A DNA stretch of 64,000 nucleotides. Origin: Diphasiastrum complanatum (lineage: Eukaryota; Streptophyta; Lycopodiopsida; Lycopodiales; Lycopodiaceae). The position numbers were made by a program, and so were the translations under genes. The notes beneath the pieces are model-generated. The model was given only the letters and a program-made list of their open reading frames with translations, had not been told where the DNA came from and did not search any database. The stretch covers positions 30,068,149-30,132,148 of the forward strand of contig CM055100.1 in NCBI GenBank assembly GCA_029204225.1. Direction: 5' to 3'. This document shows positions 1-11,307 of this stretch, piece after piece. How positions within the stretch are numbered: position 1 is the first letter of the stretch; every line of letters starts with the position of its first letter.

Positions 1-750
1 TTGTCAAAGGACCAATGTCCCCAGACCAAGCTGAAAGAGGAGCAAAGGAGAGCGTATCTGTATCGATCGATACTAGAATCTTTCATGTACGCAATGGTCT
101 GTACAAGACCAAATATCTCTTTTGTTGTTAGCTCACTCAGCCAATACATGGCTAATCCTGGCATTACCCATTGGAAGGCTTTTATTCGAGTCATGAGGTA
201 TATTCGAGCTACCATGGACTGGTGCATCTACTATGGAGATGTCAGCAACGACAATCTTCATCAGCTCAGTGGTTGTTCTGATGCAAGCTGGGGAGGAAAT
301 GCAAACAATCGTAAGTCCACATCTGGATTTACATTCTTCTTCAACGACGATCCTATTTCATGGAACAGTCTTAAGCAATCCTCTATCGCACTTTCTTCTA
401 CAGAAGCAGAATACATTGCTACTTCTCAATCTATTAAGGAAGTGTTTTGGTTGAGAAATTTGCTATCAGACATCAATCTGTATCAGTACAGCCCTACAAT
501 TTTGTTTTGTGATAACCAAAGTGCTATTGCCTTATCGGCCAACCCTAGATTTCATTCTAGGAGTAAGCACATTGAGATCAAATATCACTACATCAGGGGC
601 AAGGTTCTCAAAAGAGAGGTGAGCTTAACATACTGTAGAACGCAGGACATGGTTGCATACATCTTCATGAAAGCACTCAGTGTTAATGCACACAACAAAT
701 TTTGTGCATTGCTCAATCTGAAAATCAAGGCATTCACAGATCCAAATTAA
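1..750 (+). CDS. Ty1/Copia reverse transcriptase C-terminus and RNase H (partial, 5' end outside window)
   Basis: Seen: about 249 codons open from the window edge to TAA at 748-750. The first ~80 residues match the end of a Copia reverse transcriptase (a MYAMVCTRPNISF-type segment). The rest is Copia RNase H: GCSDASWGG, then SSTEAEYIA, then FCDNQSAIA give the D-E-D acidic residues, followed by a SKHIEIKYHYIR segment. Known: this domain degrades the RNA template during reverse transcription in cytoplasmic particles. The stop is followed at once by a polypurine tract, the normal 3' end of a Copia coding region. The ORF is undamaged here, so this is one of the better preserved ends in the window, but upstream domains are not visible. 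Confidence 0.9.
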   Translation: MSKDQCPQTKLKEEQRRAYLYRSILESFMYAMVCTRPNISFVVSSLSQYMANPGITHWKAFIRVMRYIRATMDWCIYYGDVSNDNLHQLSGCSDASWGGNANNRKSTSGFTFFFNDDPISWNSLKQSSIALSSTEAEYIATSQSIKEVFWLRNLLSDINLYQYSPTILFCDNQSAIALSANPRFHSRSKHIEIKYHYIRGKVLKREVSLTYCRTQDMVAYIFMKALSVNAHNKFCALLNLKIKAFTDPN

Positions 751-758
751 GGGGGGGG
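749..758 (+). other. Polypurine tract of the Copia element
   Basis: AA followed by eight G directly overlaps and follows the RNase H stop codon. In LTR retrotransposons this tract primes plus-strand DNA synthesis just upstream of the 3' LTR. Confidence 0.75.
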
Positions 759-760
759 TT

Positions 761-1240
761 TGGATTTATTACTTCTACTCTCCTTAAATCCCATTAAGTC
801 TGCCTCCATTCATGCTGCATATTTACTAACGTTGTCGCACAACTTGCATATTTACATGCAAATTTGCATAGACGAATAAAAAGCAAAAGAATCGCAACAT
901 TGTGTTTTTACATAGGTTATGGTGACAGGCAAAAAGGGGACACTATCCTACAGAATGCCAAAGTTGCCTAAAAGCAAAGGCACCCTTAAATCTAATCCTA
1001 AGGCTATTCATAAGAGTGACACACTTTTTGCATCGTTATCACCAACGGTTACTTCAGCACTGACTGACATCGCACTCTTTTCACGCTCACCCCATGTAGC
1101 TGCGCTAATAGACTGGACAATGACTACAGCCACCCACGATCTCTTACACACAACACATCCACTGTACTTTCCACATCTACACACTTGTAATATAGTGTAT
1201 ATATACTGGATACCATTTGTGTATTCAGTTTAACGAGGTT
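761..1240 (+). repeat. Probable 3' LTR of the first Copia element (right end approximate)
   Basis: The LTR should start right after the polypurine tract; TGGATTTATT at 761 gives a TG start. A TATA-like run (TATATATAC) lies near 1198. No second copy is in the window, so the right end near 1240 is a guess from loss of recognisable promoter structure. Confidence 0.4.
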
Positions 1241-1990
1241 AATGAGTTATGAGTGAATGAGACGAAGTAGATGCCTTGTGCATTGATTCTTGATTGTCAG
1301 CAATAAGGTTTCCCTTTACAGATTATATAAGCTTCATAGGGCACGCGGTTTTGTCTGCTATTGTATTGTGCTCTACCGCATTATTGACATGTATACATGA
1401 TATACTTAATCTGATACAGTTCTTTGTTCTGTGTTCAGATCTATGTTAATATTGCTATGCTTATCATTCATTCTGTCTGATCTTTCTAGTTGTTCTTTCT
1501 GGTAATAGATGGTTAACATTTAGTCTTGTCTTTCACGACTAATTATCAATCGAGCACCATCTAGCTCATTGTGAATCATTCGCGATGAATAGTTTGTCTT
1601 ACTATTCGCGACAAACCATTCTTCTGGATATTCATTCATTTATTAAAGTTTGGCTACGTAATCAAGAACGACTGTGATTCCCATCACTAACGTGTTGTTC
1701 ATTTGTATAGGCGTAGTCATGCTTACGGAGAGAGTCGTATAGCTCGTTCCGCTGCACACGAACATTTTCTGTTCGAGTTCATTTCTCGTTCGTTTCTTGT
1801 TCGAGTTCGTGTCTCATTCGTGTTCATCTTACCTCTTTGAGCTTATTTTTCATTTCTAACATACGACACCTTTTCTCAACTCGTTCATCTCCCTCTCTCC
1901 CAACAAGCAAGAATATTTTGATGATGATGCATGTAGTGGAATACTACCTATTCCTTCAATTTTTACACTTTACATCATTAGCAGTATAGA
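1241..1990. other. Non-coding stretch, origin unknown
   Basis: No gene is supported. It contains two nearby copies of an ATTCGCGA-type word (about 1579-1615) and clustered GTTCGAGTTC/TCGTTCG words (about 1770-1830). It may be the rest of the Copia LTR or decayed element DNA. Confidence 0.3.
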
Positions 1991-1994
1991 TTGA

Positions 1995-2170
1995 TCTTTT
2001 TGCACCTAGATATGGCATGAGACTTGTGAAAGAGTTTCTAGAACTAGACATATGGGAACTAGCCCCACTATCTATCCACCAGATTTCTTCATTCTTGAAA
2101 GGAAAAGATGAAAAACTAGACATCATTAAAGAATCCTCTCTTTCACTCTCAACACGCTCACATATAAACT
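1995..2170 (-). pseudogene. Copia protease-region fragment, related to Copia A
   Basis: Seen: read on the reverse strand, this stretch is clearly similar to the interval 40,880-41,050 of Copia A, including the segment that encodes the aspartic protease motif (WWIDSGASSHM-type). Here it is about 175 bp with no usable reading frame extending beyond it, so it is a scrap left by truncation on both sides. It directly precedes the 3' end of a Gy-5-family element in the opposite orientation, which suggests that one inserted into the other or that both were truncated at the junction. Confidence 0.7.
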
Positions 2171-2334
2171 AAACTTTTGCATGACATCAAATTTGAATCT
2201 ACCTAACTTGAACTCAACCTATTCTAGAAGGTTATTTGCTCAATTCACATACCTTTATGTACAATAAAGTTTACAATAAAAATAACATGGTCATGCCCCC
2301 AAAACTCGAGATAGGAAGATATTATCTTACTAAT

Positions 2335-2945
2335 CTTCACAAATATGGCAAGTCCAAGTTCTTGCTGCTCACCATCATCCAATAAAGCCTCAGGTTTTAC
2401 CTAAGTGATCTCTATCCACGCTTTTCCTGAAGCAACCATGTCAAGCAATAAATGGGCCAACAACAACTCTCTTCCACGACAAACGCAGGCAAGTGCCTAG
2501 GGACCAACACTACTTCAGGCCGAGGACCCTGTTGTGGGTATTTTCTGTACATAGATAAATGAGTGGATCTCACCACTAAAACTATTGTTGGCCAAGCCAT
2601 ATCAAGTGGGCCCCACCACGGTACATTGTACAAATAGAGTAATAAGTGTGAAGGCATTGGCATCATGCGTGTATAAGCCCAACCCAATGAGCACATTGCT
2701 AGTTGTTTTAAGTTGTTCCATAGAGACTTGGGCCCTAGTTGTAAATAAATAATGTAGAGGCCCAAAGTTACAAACTCCAGTTGCAAATAAGAAATCTAAT
2801 TTGGTCAAAGTTGGACTCACATGATTCATGTGACTTACTTTGTGCTTTAGTACAAGTACAGAAATACTGTCATCAAATCTATAAAAAGGAGTTATTTCCT
2901 TTGTATTGTATCTCTATTCTCTTCTTAATAAAACTTTGCTGCTTT

Positions 2946-3021
<76 letters not shown>

Positions 3022-3111
3022 TTTCATGTGCTCTGCAGGTGAAGGTGAGGTTGCCGCTCCTAGCGATGAACCTCTATACCCGAACCTCTATACTACACAT
3101 ACGAGACTACA
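2335..3111 (+). mobile_element. 3' internal end plus LTR of a Gy-5-family (gag-only Gypsy) element
   Basis: Positions 2335-2531 match the internal 3' end of Gy-5 (45,654-45,850 on the reverse strand), including AATAAAGCCTCAGG and CTTTTCCTGAAGCA words. The LTR begins TGTTGTGG at about 2532 and ends ..GACTACA at about 3111. It has a TATA box (TCTATAAAAAGG, 2878-2889), an AATAAA signal (2927-2932), then a long CT tract, then the conserved end segment. Three copies of this LTR occur in the window (the others at 45,168-45,653 and 50,672-51,417), so the family assignment is firm. The internal part is cut at about 2335. Confidence 0.8.
2951..3016 (+). repeat. (CT)33 microsatellite inside a Gy-5-family LTR
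   Basis: Uninterrupted CT run about 60 bp downstream of the TATA box and about 20 bp after AATAAA. The same position is occupied by a CT run (in element sense) in the two other LTRs of the family. Confidence 0.95.
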
Positions 3112-3540
3112 GTTCATCTTTTTGTTCTCACTTTTGCTAATGTTGACACACCATATCTATGACACATCTGCATACGTTCAATCAAATCACTAAGGAGAGG
3201 TGAAAAGCAGCTGTAAGGAGAGGCAACAATTGGTTGTGCAAGGAGCGCATTGTATCGCTACTACGGCAAGAGAGAAGGATGGGTTGATGAGTTGATAAGA
3301 AGGCTGCGAGGGAGCGATCAGCAAGACCGTGAGCCAGTTGAGTGGAGGAGGGAGACATGTATATGAATACTCTGTTTGGAGACAGGAAGATTAATTGTCA
3401 AGCACTTGGTGTAGCTAGCTGTTAGTGTACTTTGGTTTCAAAGGGTCTATGAGATGCAAACATGGCCTTGGATATATCATTATCATCCTTGATGTTGAAT
3501 ATTATACAAGCTAACTAGGAGTTAGGGGAGACATGGTATA
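3112..3540. other. Non-coding stretch between Gy-5-family LTR and Copia gag remnant
   Basis: No coding sequence recognised. If the primer-site-like words near 3550 belong to a Copia element, part of this could be that element's LTR, but no second copy is present to test it. Confidence 0.3.
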
Positions 3541-3549
3541 AGAGCATTC

Positions 3550-4310
3550 TAACATGGTATTAGAGCATTCTATCATAGTATCAGTGTTAGATCACTACTT
3601 CTTTATCTGAACCTTCACGGTATCAAACTTGTGATCTCTATCAAGGCCTATCAGAGCGAAAGCTCTAATACTTGATATCTTTTGCGATATTAAATTAATA
3701 TCAAACTCTTCAGTTCCTTTCAACCTTTCAGTATCAGAGAATTGATTTCCTATTATTGACACTACTACATCTTAGCGTCATCGATACAATCGACAGACTG
3801 AGTTCCAGGTGGATTCTCAAAGTAAAGCTAGTCTTATTGCAGACAAGTTGAATTATCATTTGCGAAAATTTAAGATGAAGATTTTGCTGATAGCCAATGA
3901 GTTGTGAGATGTTGTTACAGGTACAGAAGTAAAACTTGAAGACGACACGGAAGACTCAAAGTGGAAATCAAAGGATAATAAAGCTTTCACGCTTATTATC
4001 CTCAATATATCAGATACACAGATTGGACACACAACTAAAGCTAAAACTTCAAAAGAAGTTTGGGACATCCTAAACTCACTATATGACATGAGGGACGTAA
4101 CTTCTAAGTTACATCTATGAAGGAAATTCTTCACATTCAAGATGTCTAATGGTGATTCTCTTCAAAGTTACATTGACCAGTTTAAGAATATCTTGTAACA
4201 GATGGCCGTTGTCGAATCAGTCATAGACAATCAAGATGCAATTATCACATTGCTTTCAAGCTTGCCCTCTACATATGAGAACTGGGTGATGATTATATGT
4301 CCAGAACTCC
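3550..4310 (+). pseudogene. Decayed Copia gag with primer-binding-site-like start
   Basis: Seen: a TGGTATTAGAGC word near 3555, one base from the usual Copia primer site TGGTATCAGAGC. From about 3845 a stop-ridden reading frame follows the gag order: KLNYHL-FKMKILLIANEL, then TSKEVWDILNSLY, then SLQSYIDQFKNIL and LPSTYENWVM. Known: this is the UBN2-type Copia Gag that forms the particle. Several stops fall where Trp or Gln codons would be expected (for example at 3906 and 4119), so the copy is dead. The recognisable frame ends near 4310, where an unrelated open frame begins. Confidence 0.7.
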
Positions 4311-5082
4311 AATGGAGAATGGATTACCTTCTTTTACCAAAACTTTTTGGCCATACTAAAGAACAATGGGCAAGTCCTTGGACTTTCTCTAAACTAAACA
4401 CTTTTTGGGCCAAGCTAACAGTGCACCAAAAAGGTATCCTTGCTCTTGCCATTTTTCAGAATAAGTTCAATGTGCCCAATTATATTCACATTGTTACAAG
4501 CTCTTTGTATATATATATCCTAGAGTATCTAAAAAAATTTGAAAACAATATTTTTCTTGCTCTGGATGAGTATCAAAATAAGCTAGACTCAATTAACATT
4601 TTTGATGTTAAGAAGTTGTTCCTAGCCCAAATCCAATCCCTCCCAGATTTTCCAATCGAATATTATTCCCTGATCTGTGGGAAATCTACACAAATTGGGA
4701 AGCTAACTATTCTCGTTATTTGGAGGAAGTTAAAGTAAATAATATACTTCGCTCCACTAATCCAATAACCAGACCATACCATACTTACAATTATGTAAAT
4801 ATTGGTTCTCTCATTTCCTATGCACTTCTATCCATTCAACAATTGTACATTAAAGATAATTTCCCAGAATATACATATGTAGCCCTCTCACTAACTGTCC
4901 CTTCTGCTGAGATGTCTGAAATCTTGTTTGAGGATAGTTGGTACACTCATCTTGTAAATAATACATTGATCACAACCTTCTGGCACCATTGGGCAATCGT
5001 GGAATGGGAGGCTATCCAAATCTATCTTTGTAGGAAGATCACAATCATAAGAATAACTATTTCCTTGCTACAAAAGGGATGA
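4311..5082 (+). pseudogene. Unrecognised AT-rich coding-like stretch (two ORFs, one frame change)
   Basis: I do not recognise this protein. A frame open from the gag remnant continues to 4738, with a second frame at 4720-5082. The two read as one longer protein if a single frameshift near 4690 is allowed. Visible features: many aromatic and hydrophobic residues (SKLNTFWAKLTVHQKG, YIHIVTSSLYIYIL, TTFWHHWAIVEWE), no zinc knuckle, no DSG/DTG protease, no RT motif. It could be an unusual Copia insert, an old captured host exon, or part of an endogenous pararetrovirus. No motif here proves any of these, so function is left open. Confidence 0.35.
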
Positions 5083-5340
5083 CCGTAGAACAAGTTAATG
5101 AAGAAAATGAAGTTCGAGCAAAAGCCATTTTCTATAGAAAGCCAGCCGCCTCATGATCCCACATTATCCAAAGTTATTGTTTTATATTGTAAAATTTTTT
5201 TACATGTAAATGTGCTATAGTGCCTAAATTCATGTAAAGGCCTACTTGCATCTTGTAAATTTACTTTTAAGTTAGAACTCGCAACGTTTTGTGCGATGTT
5301 CTATAGAGACACATTAGCAAATCCCAACCAACATCTTAAC
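5083..5340. other. Short AT-rich non-coding stretch before the Gy-2-family LTR
   Basis: No feature seen beyond AT-rich runs. No polypurine tract is evident just before 5341, which argues that the following LTR is not an ordinary 3' LTR of a preserved element. Confidence 0.3.
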
Positions 5341-6159
5341 GGTTGGTAAACGTCATTCAGGACAATGTTCATTCCTCTAAGGTCGACACTTCGTGCCATT
5401 GTACATATGCACAAATTTGAGTATCAATAGAGAGAAGAGAGCTAGTTTCTATAAGCTTGAGTGTTCTTTCCCTCTGCCATCTCTTACAACATTACTTCTT
5501 ATCAATTGAGCGAATACACTCTGAACGATCTGCAACTGTTTGTGATACTTGTCTGTTTGCGTCACACATACTTTTCATTTTTTACTGAATTTCAGTTACT
5601 CTAACTTGGATTTGCAGGTGTCACCAGAGAGCGACAATTCTAACTAATGTGTGCAGGGAATTAGCCGAAGCTGTTAAGCATAACCATAAGCAGAACTTCT
5701 TTCAATTCTGAATGAGCTATGTGTTCAGATAACGAAGTTGTCTGATGCTCTGTTCAGTTTGCTTCCTATGATAAGAACTAATTCTCTATGTACAATTAAG
5801 GGGAATCATTAGCCAATTCGATCTTGTTTGATGAATCTATTTGCTAGTTGCTATCTGATCTGATTGCTTATTGTTATCCTAAGAGCCTAGAAGATAAAGT
5901 AACCTTTATAATCACAGACCTTGACCAAATCGTTTCACCATTGGTGTTTCTGGATGCCAATTTACCCAAATATCTATGGATAACCAGATATGTCACTGTA
6001 GTATTCGTTGTGAATATTACGCGTCACATTCCATTCACCTTCTTACATACACTTATCATACAAATGAAGAGATTATTCTCTCTCTTGGAAAATGATCAAA
6101 CCTTTTATACTATTTAATTCATTGATTTTGTGGAAATCTATAACGACTAGGCCACCACA
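5341..6159 (+). repeat. Isolated LTR of the Gy-2 family (819 bp)
   Basis: This 819-bp segment aligns end to end with the reverse-strand Gy-2 LTR, which is split at 23,866-24,351 and 36,361-36,690 (816 bp after joining). It starts GGTTGGTAAACG (TGTTGGTAAACG in the other copy) and ends GGCCACCACA. No primer site follows and no polypurine tract precedes. The flanking 5-mers (TTAAC and AAAAA) do not match. So it is a solo LTR whose target duplication has been lost, or a recombinant end. Confidence 0.75.
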
Positions 6160-6176
6160 AAAAATCCTAAGTCCAA

Positions 6177-6364
<188 letters not shown>

Positions 6365-6375
6365 TACAGACCACC

Positions 6376-7314
6376 ATGCTAGCTCGGTTGATTCGAGTGA
6401 AGCCTTCTGTTTCCCATGAGATTATCCTGGTCGAGTTTGCAGTTCCACCTATACAGATCGAGGAAGCTCTTCAGCTTATCACCTATATACAGAGGATACA
6501 GGCGTTACGAGAGATAGATAGGCGATACATACAGGTTGCACTATCCTCCTCACAGCGTCTTCATGATCAGGGCTACAGACTATTATGGTTCTCTCGGGCC
6601 TCTCACCTCCTACTTGTATCATTTGGCATCTCCATCACAAAGCTCCCCTCCGGCACACATCAGTATATCAGACGCTTTCTTTATCGCACATATCTAGAGC
6701 AGACTTGGCGTAACAAGTTAGGGGTTAAGCCAGCTTTCTACCAGACTCATTTCATGGAGCTAGAGGCATCAGGGGCCCCGGTCATGCCACGCTACTTGGA
6801 CTCGGGATTGTCACATTGCCTCAGATTCACATTGGGGCAGCTTAGGGTGTCCTCTCATCAGCTAGCTATTGAGACTGAGAGGTTCCACGATATTCCCAAA
6901 GAGGAGCAGATTTGCCAGTTTTGCTCTCTAGGTGAGGTGGAGTCTGAGGAGCACTTTATATTTAAGTCAACTGTATATTATGAGATTAGAGGACGATATC
7001 ACTGCCTGTTTCGAGAGATGCCTACCACTCTACGAACTCTCATAGCTTATGAGAACCCACGGTGTGTCGCTCTAATGGTACACAAGATGTCCAGACTACG
7101 GAAAGATTTATACGAGACACCCCAGCATTTTACCTCACAGCCATTGATTACTTCGCTCTTTACTAGACGGAGATCGCATGATTTAGTACCTGAGGATGAG
7201 GATTATGATGAGGATGATGACGAGGATGTTGGCCGCTCTCATGCACATAGAGATCAGAGACAGTGTACCTCCCACCATCAGGATACCACCAGGATTACTA
7301 GGCATTCTACGTAG
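6376..7314 (+). CDS. Non-LTR retrotransposon (LINE) ORF2 C-terminal fragment
   Basis: Seen: 312 codons from an ATG just after the microsatellite to TAG at 7312-7314. Around residues 150-220 it shows an LRFTLGQLRVSSHQLAIE segment, a RF.DIPKEEQICQFC segment, and EEHFIF, a CX2C..H pattern whose final Cys position reads Ser. Known: this layout is typical of the C-terminal zinc-binding region after the reverse transcriptase in LINE ORF2 proteins. The tail is acidic (EDEDYDEDDDEDV). No endonuclease or RT catalytic motif is present, so the copy is 5'-truncated, the normal fate of LINE insertions. The ATG is probably internal to the ancestral frame. Confidence 0.6.
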   Translation: MLARLIRVKPSVSHEIILVEFAVPPIQIEEALQLITYIQRIQALREIDRRYIQVALSSSQRLHDQGYRLLWFSRASHLLLVSFGISITKLPSGTHQYIRRFLYRTYLEQTWRNKLGVKPAFYQTHFMELEASGAPVMPRYLDSGLSHCLRFTLGQLRVSSHQLAIETERFHDIPKEEQICQFCSLGEVESEEHFIFKSTVYYEIRGRYHCLFREMPTTLRTLIAYENPRCVALMVHKMSRLRKDLYETPQHFTSQPLITSLFTRRRSHDLVPEDEDYDEDDDEDVGRSHAHRDQRQCTSHHQDTTRITRHST

Positions 7315-7955
<641 letters not shown>

Positions 7956-8199
7956 ATGAATGAATCGCACACCTCACTCTCAATCGCTTGTTCTTGGTCA
8001 GATTGCACACATCGGCAATGCTTGCATACGTCGCATCCCTTCCAAGCTTTGTGTTAGCTGATTTTGTCGAATCTCCAAGATACTCGCACAGAGCAACTCA
8101 AGAGCACCTCTCACCTTAGACAGAGGAGGTCTCTGAGAGGACGAGACTAATGAAGACTGAGAGCCGAGTATGAGAGCCGAAAAATTCTAGTTAGGAATG

Positions 8200-9645
8200 G
8201 CAAGCAAGAACTATGTAAGCCTCATGGTGAATCCCGGACGATGGATTGACCATATAGGAACTAGTAGTTCTAAGCAAATGTAATAAATGCAAGTAGACCC
8301 CTCTTAAAGAAAGTAGAGTGAGCCACCTTTTGATGGTGACCTCTAGTGGAGAGCATTATTCCACTTGTAATTTGTGAAATGTGGAAATTCCACTAGGATG
8401 CCACCTAAGGAGCTCTCTTGCTTATTTAAGAGACCCCCTCTTTGTAAAGAGGAGTTTTTTGTGAATTGTATCAACTCCATGCTGAAATGAGAAGAGCCTT
8501 CACGAGTTTGGTGCATCCATTGAGCTCCTTGATCATTCTTGTTTCTTGAGTGATGCAATTATGATCTTGCCCTTCCCTCCTTTTGTGTGTGGTTGTGGAC
8601 TACAGAGTGGATTAGATTTGCTGCTTTCGTAGAGTGGATTAGCTTTTTTTCTTGTTTGTGGATTAATGTAGGAACCAGCATTCAGGTAAACTAAATAGGC
8701 TGGATCTGTGGTGTAGTTCTTGCATATCTCTTTACAGTCCAGTTCTTGATGTCCTTGGGATGTCCAAGAATCAATAGACTAGTTGGTTTCTTGATTCTTG
8801 GACTTCTAACATGTTGTAGTTTAGTTTCTTGTTTCTTGGTTTGTCAATTCATGCAAGTGTAGCTCAGCTTAGTAAATTTTAGGCTCTGATTCAGTTTGTT
8901 TTTAGGAGTAGATAGCTGTAGAATCTACTGAATGTTCATTTGGGCTGCACTCTGATCTGTGAGCATGATAGGAAGTTTCACCTTCCACTTGCCTTCCTTC
9001 CTCATCATAGCTGGTACTCTTTGGAGCATGAAGGGCAGGAGAAGGTTTCCTTCATTGGTTTCGTTTCCATCGTTGGTTTCGTTTCCATCGCTGGTTTCGT
9101 TTTGCTTGTCTGTCTTTCTCTCGTATTGGACCACAAAAGATTCTCGTGCCAGACCACAAAAGATTCTCGTTCATGAATCTTTCATGTTCGCAAACCGTTC
9201 TCGTCCCCTTTGACTTTTGTGTTCGCAAACCGTGCATGTTCGTATCCTTTGACTTTCATGTTTGTGAACTGATTGTCTTCGTGTTTTGTGTCAGGTGGAG
9301 GGCTGAAAGCTAGCAAGGCTTTGTAGTTAGAAACATTTTGTTTCTTCAAACTCTTGGGTCATTACTTCAACTCACATCTTGGATTGAAGTGCTTTTAGAA
9401 TGTAAGTGCGTTCAAGAGAGATGACCCTGAGTAGTCCTCTAACAGGCAGGACAAAAAATATACTACAATAATCAACCTATCCCTTTTGCTGGTTTGGCAT
9501 CGTAATATCAAGAGCACACATAACGAATGCCCTGAAGCCTGGTAACAGGCAGAATACCAACCCGTAGAAGCTCTAAGCAAGAAGAAAAAGAACCGTAGTA
9601 AACACATCCTCTGGATCAGGGGATCTGTGAACATTAGTGTCAACA
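8200..9645 (+). repeat. Probable 5' LTR of Gypsy element Gy-1 (left end approximate)
   Basis: The right end is set by a ..GTCAACA terminus followed by a decayed tRNA-Asp primer site at 9647. A TATA-like CTTATTTAAGAGAC lies at 8419-8432, with promoter-like sequence around it. There is no second copy in the window because the element is truncated at 12,262. The left end near 8200 is therefore an estimate, and part of 7950-8200 may belong to it. Confidence 0.4.
9046..9250 (+). repeat. Cluster of short tandem repeats within the Gy-1 LTR
   Basis: Three copies of an 18-bp unit (TTGGTTTCGTTTCCATCG type) at about 9055-9107, two copies of a ~24-bp unit (GACCACAAAAGATTCTCG type) at about 9129-9170, and two copies of a unit with TTCGCAAACCGT and CTTTGACTTT at about 9187-9255. 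Confidence 0.8.
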
Positions 9646-9646
9646 T

Positions 9647-9660
9647 TTGGCACTGTTGCC
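9647..9660 (+). other. Decayed tRNA-Asp primer-binding site of Gy-1
   Basis: TTGGCACTGTTGCC resembles TTGGCGCCGTTGCC, the complement of the plant tRNA-Asp 3' end; the continuation is degraded. It lies one base after the LTR terminus CAACA, the expected place. Confidence 0.6.
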
Positions 9661-9726
9661 CATTGAACTCCAACACCTTCTACATCAGAAACCCGCAACC
9701 TTGTCCACGCTCTGCCCGTCCGCTCA

Positions 9727-10540
9727 CGATCACATATCAACCGGAGCCCCCCCTGTGTTGAAATCTCAACCGGAGAGCTCGTGTCCAATCTCAACCGACA
9801 CATTCTCTTGCATCTCAATTGAGACACACTCTCTCAGATCTCAACCGACGGTCATCCGTTACATCTCAACCGACGCAATCTATTGAAATCTCAACCGACA
9901 GTTTCTGCTTCCAATCTCAACTGACGGTACTCCATCAGATCTCAATCGACGGCCATGCGTTAGATCTCAACCGAAGCCAACCAACGCCCATCAGTCAGAT
10001 CTCAACTGACGGAAATCGCTCAGATCTCAACTGACGAGATCCGCTTCCAATCTCAACCGACGGCCTCATTTCAATCTCAACCGACAGCCCTATGAAATCT
10101 CGACTGACGACACTCAATTAAATCTCAACCGAAGCACGAACTTACATCTCAACCGAAGTGCTCATTCAGATCTCAACCGATGCACTGACTCCCATCTCAA
10201 CCGGAGTAATCTTTCAGATCTCAACCGATGCACTACCTCACATCTCAAATGGCACCCCTCAGTTAAATCTCAACCGGAGTGAGCTATTAGATCTCAACCG
10301 AAGGAAGTCGCTCAGATCTCAACTGACGGACAGTTTGCCATACACCCGCACTCCGTCGTTGTAACCGTATGCCATCGCATTCACCCACTTTCCTCACCTC
10401 CGCATTTGAGCCGACGTCCTCGCGTCAGAACTCGACCGACACCCTCGTGTCAGATCTCAACCGATGACCTCGCATCAGATCTCGACCGATGCCCTCGCGT
10501 CAGTTCTCAACTGACGGATGATCTCAGATCTCAACCGACC
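9727..10540 (+). repeat. Dispersed short-motif array (about 29 copies of ATCTCAACCGAC) in the Gy-1 leader
   Basis: By eye I count about 29 copies of a 12-base core ATCTCAACCGAC or close variants (CAACTG, CAATCG, CAACCGG, CGACCG), spaced irregularly about 18-40 bp apart with unrelated sequence between them. It is not a strict tandem repeat because only the core is conserved. It sits between primer site and gag, in the untranslated leader of the element RNA. Small ORFs through it are by-products of the motif. Motif variants all keep YAAC or GAC cores. Confidence 0.85.
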
Positions 10541-10559
10541 CTTGAACCATTGAGACCAT

Positions 10560-11210
10560 AATCAAACACACTACAATCATTGCAACCACCTTCTAGCCGT
10601 AACAATCGCATTGCATAGTAGTGACCGCTCTGCACCATGAGAACTGCATTGAGCCGTAGGAAATACATTCAACAAAACCCCCATTGCTTCACTCTTTGCA
10701 CCGTAGCCACCAAACAGACACCGTATTCACTTGCCATTTCCGTCCACCATTCTACCCGCACTCAATCGTAGTCCCCTTGCTTTCCGACCACATTCATCCA
10801 CATTACAACTGCCATCGACCGCTGACATCGCAATCAATCGTTCTCCCGGACCGCCAATCGCAACTGACCGCAATAACCCGCAACTGACCGCATATCACCG
10901 CTGACCGCACTACTACAATCCCAACAGACCACAACTAATCACAATAGTCCGCACTAAACCATCTGCTCTGAACCGCATTAAACCGCATTCCACCGCATCT
11001 ATCGCACTCACCCGTCTTGCCGCAATCAATGCCACAGATCGCAACACACCGCAATCGACCGCTGACACCACACTCAATCGTCGCACCCATAAACACCGCA
11101 TACAACCGTAGACACTGCAATCACAACGCCTCCACCCTTCACTTGTTACCCGTAGTGATCCGTAGCACCCACACTAGACCATAACCGTAAACCGTAGGGA
11201 CCGCATCCAC
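10560..11210 (+). repeat. Second motif field (ACCGCA / ACCGTA words) in the Gy-1 leader
   Basis: Downstream of the ATCTCAACCGAC array the composition changes to frequent short words GACCGCA, AACCGCA, AACCGTA and CAATCG, densest at 10,840-11,120. The region is C/A-rich on the plus strand and has no coding frame of its own. It ends where the A-rich run before gag begins. Confidence 0.65.
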
Positions 11211-11307
11211 TGTGAACCGTAAGGACAGCAAAAATAAATTAAAAATAAAAAGAATTTTTTTTGAAAAATCCAAAAACAATAAAAAAAAAAACTCATACCT
11301 GTACTCA

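Noticed and set aside
5341-6159. Complete target-site duplication for the isolated Gy-2-family LTR
   Set aside because: The flanking 5-mers TTAAC and AAAAA do not match, so a clean solo-LTR event cannot be claimed.
9647-10364. Several 60-90 codon ORFs (ISTDALTPIST type)
   Set aside because: Product of the ATCTCAACCGAC repeat read in one frame; not gag and not conserved in length.
9727-10540. Possible CRISPR-like array because of many short repeats with spacers
   Set aside because: Repeat core is only ~12 bases, variable, with irregular spacers of about 18-40 bp, no cas genes, and the setting is a plant retrotransposon leader.
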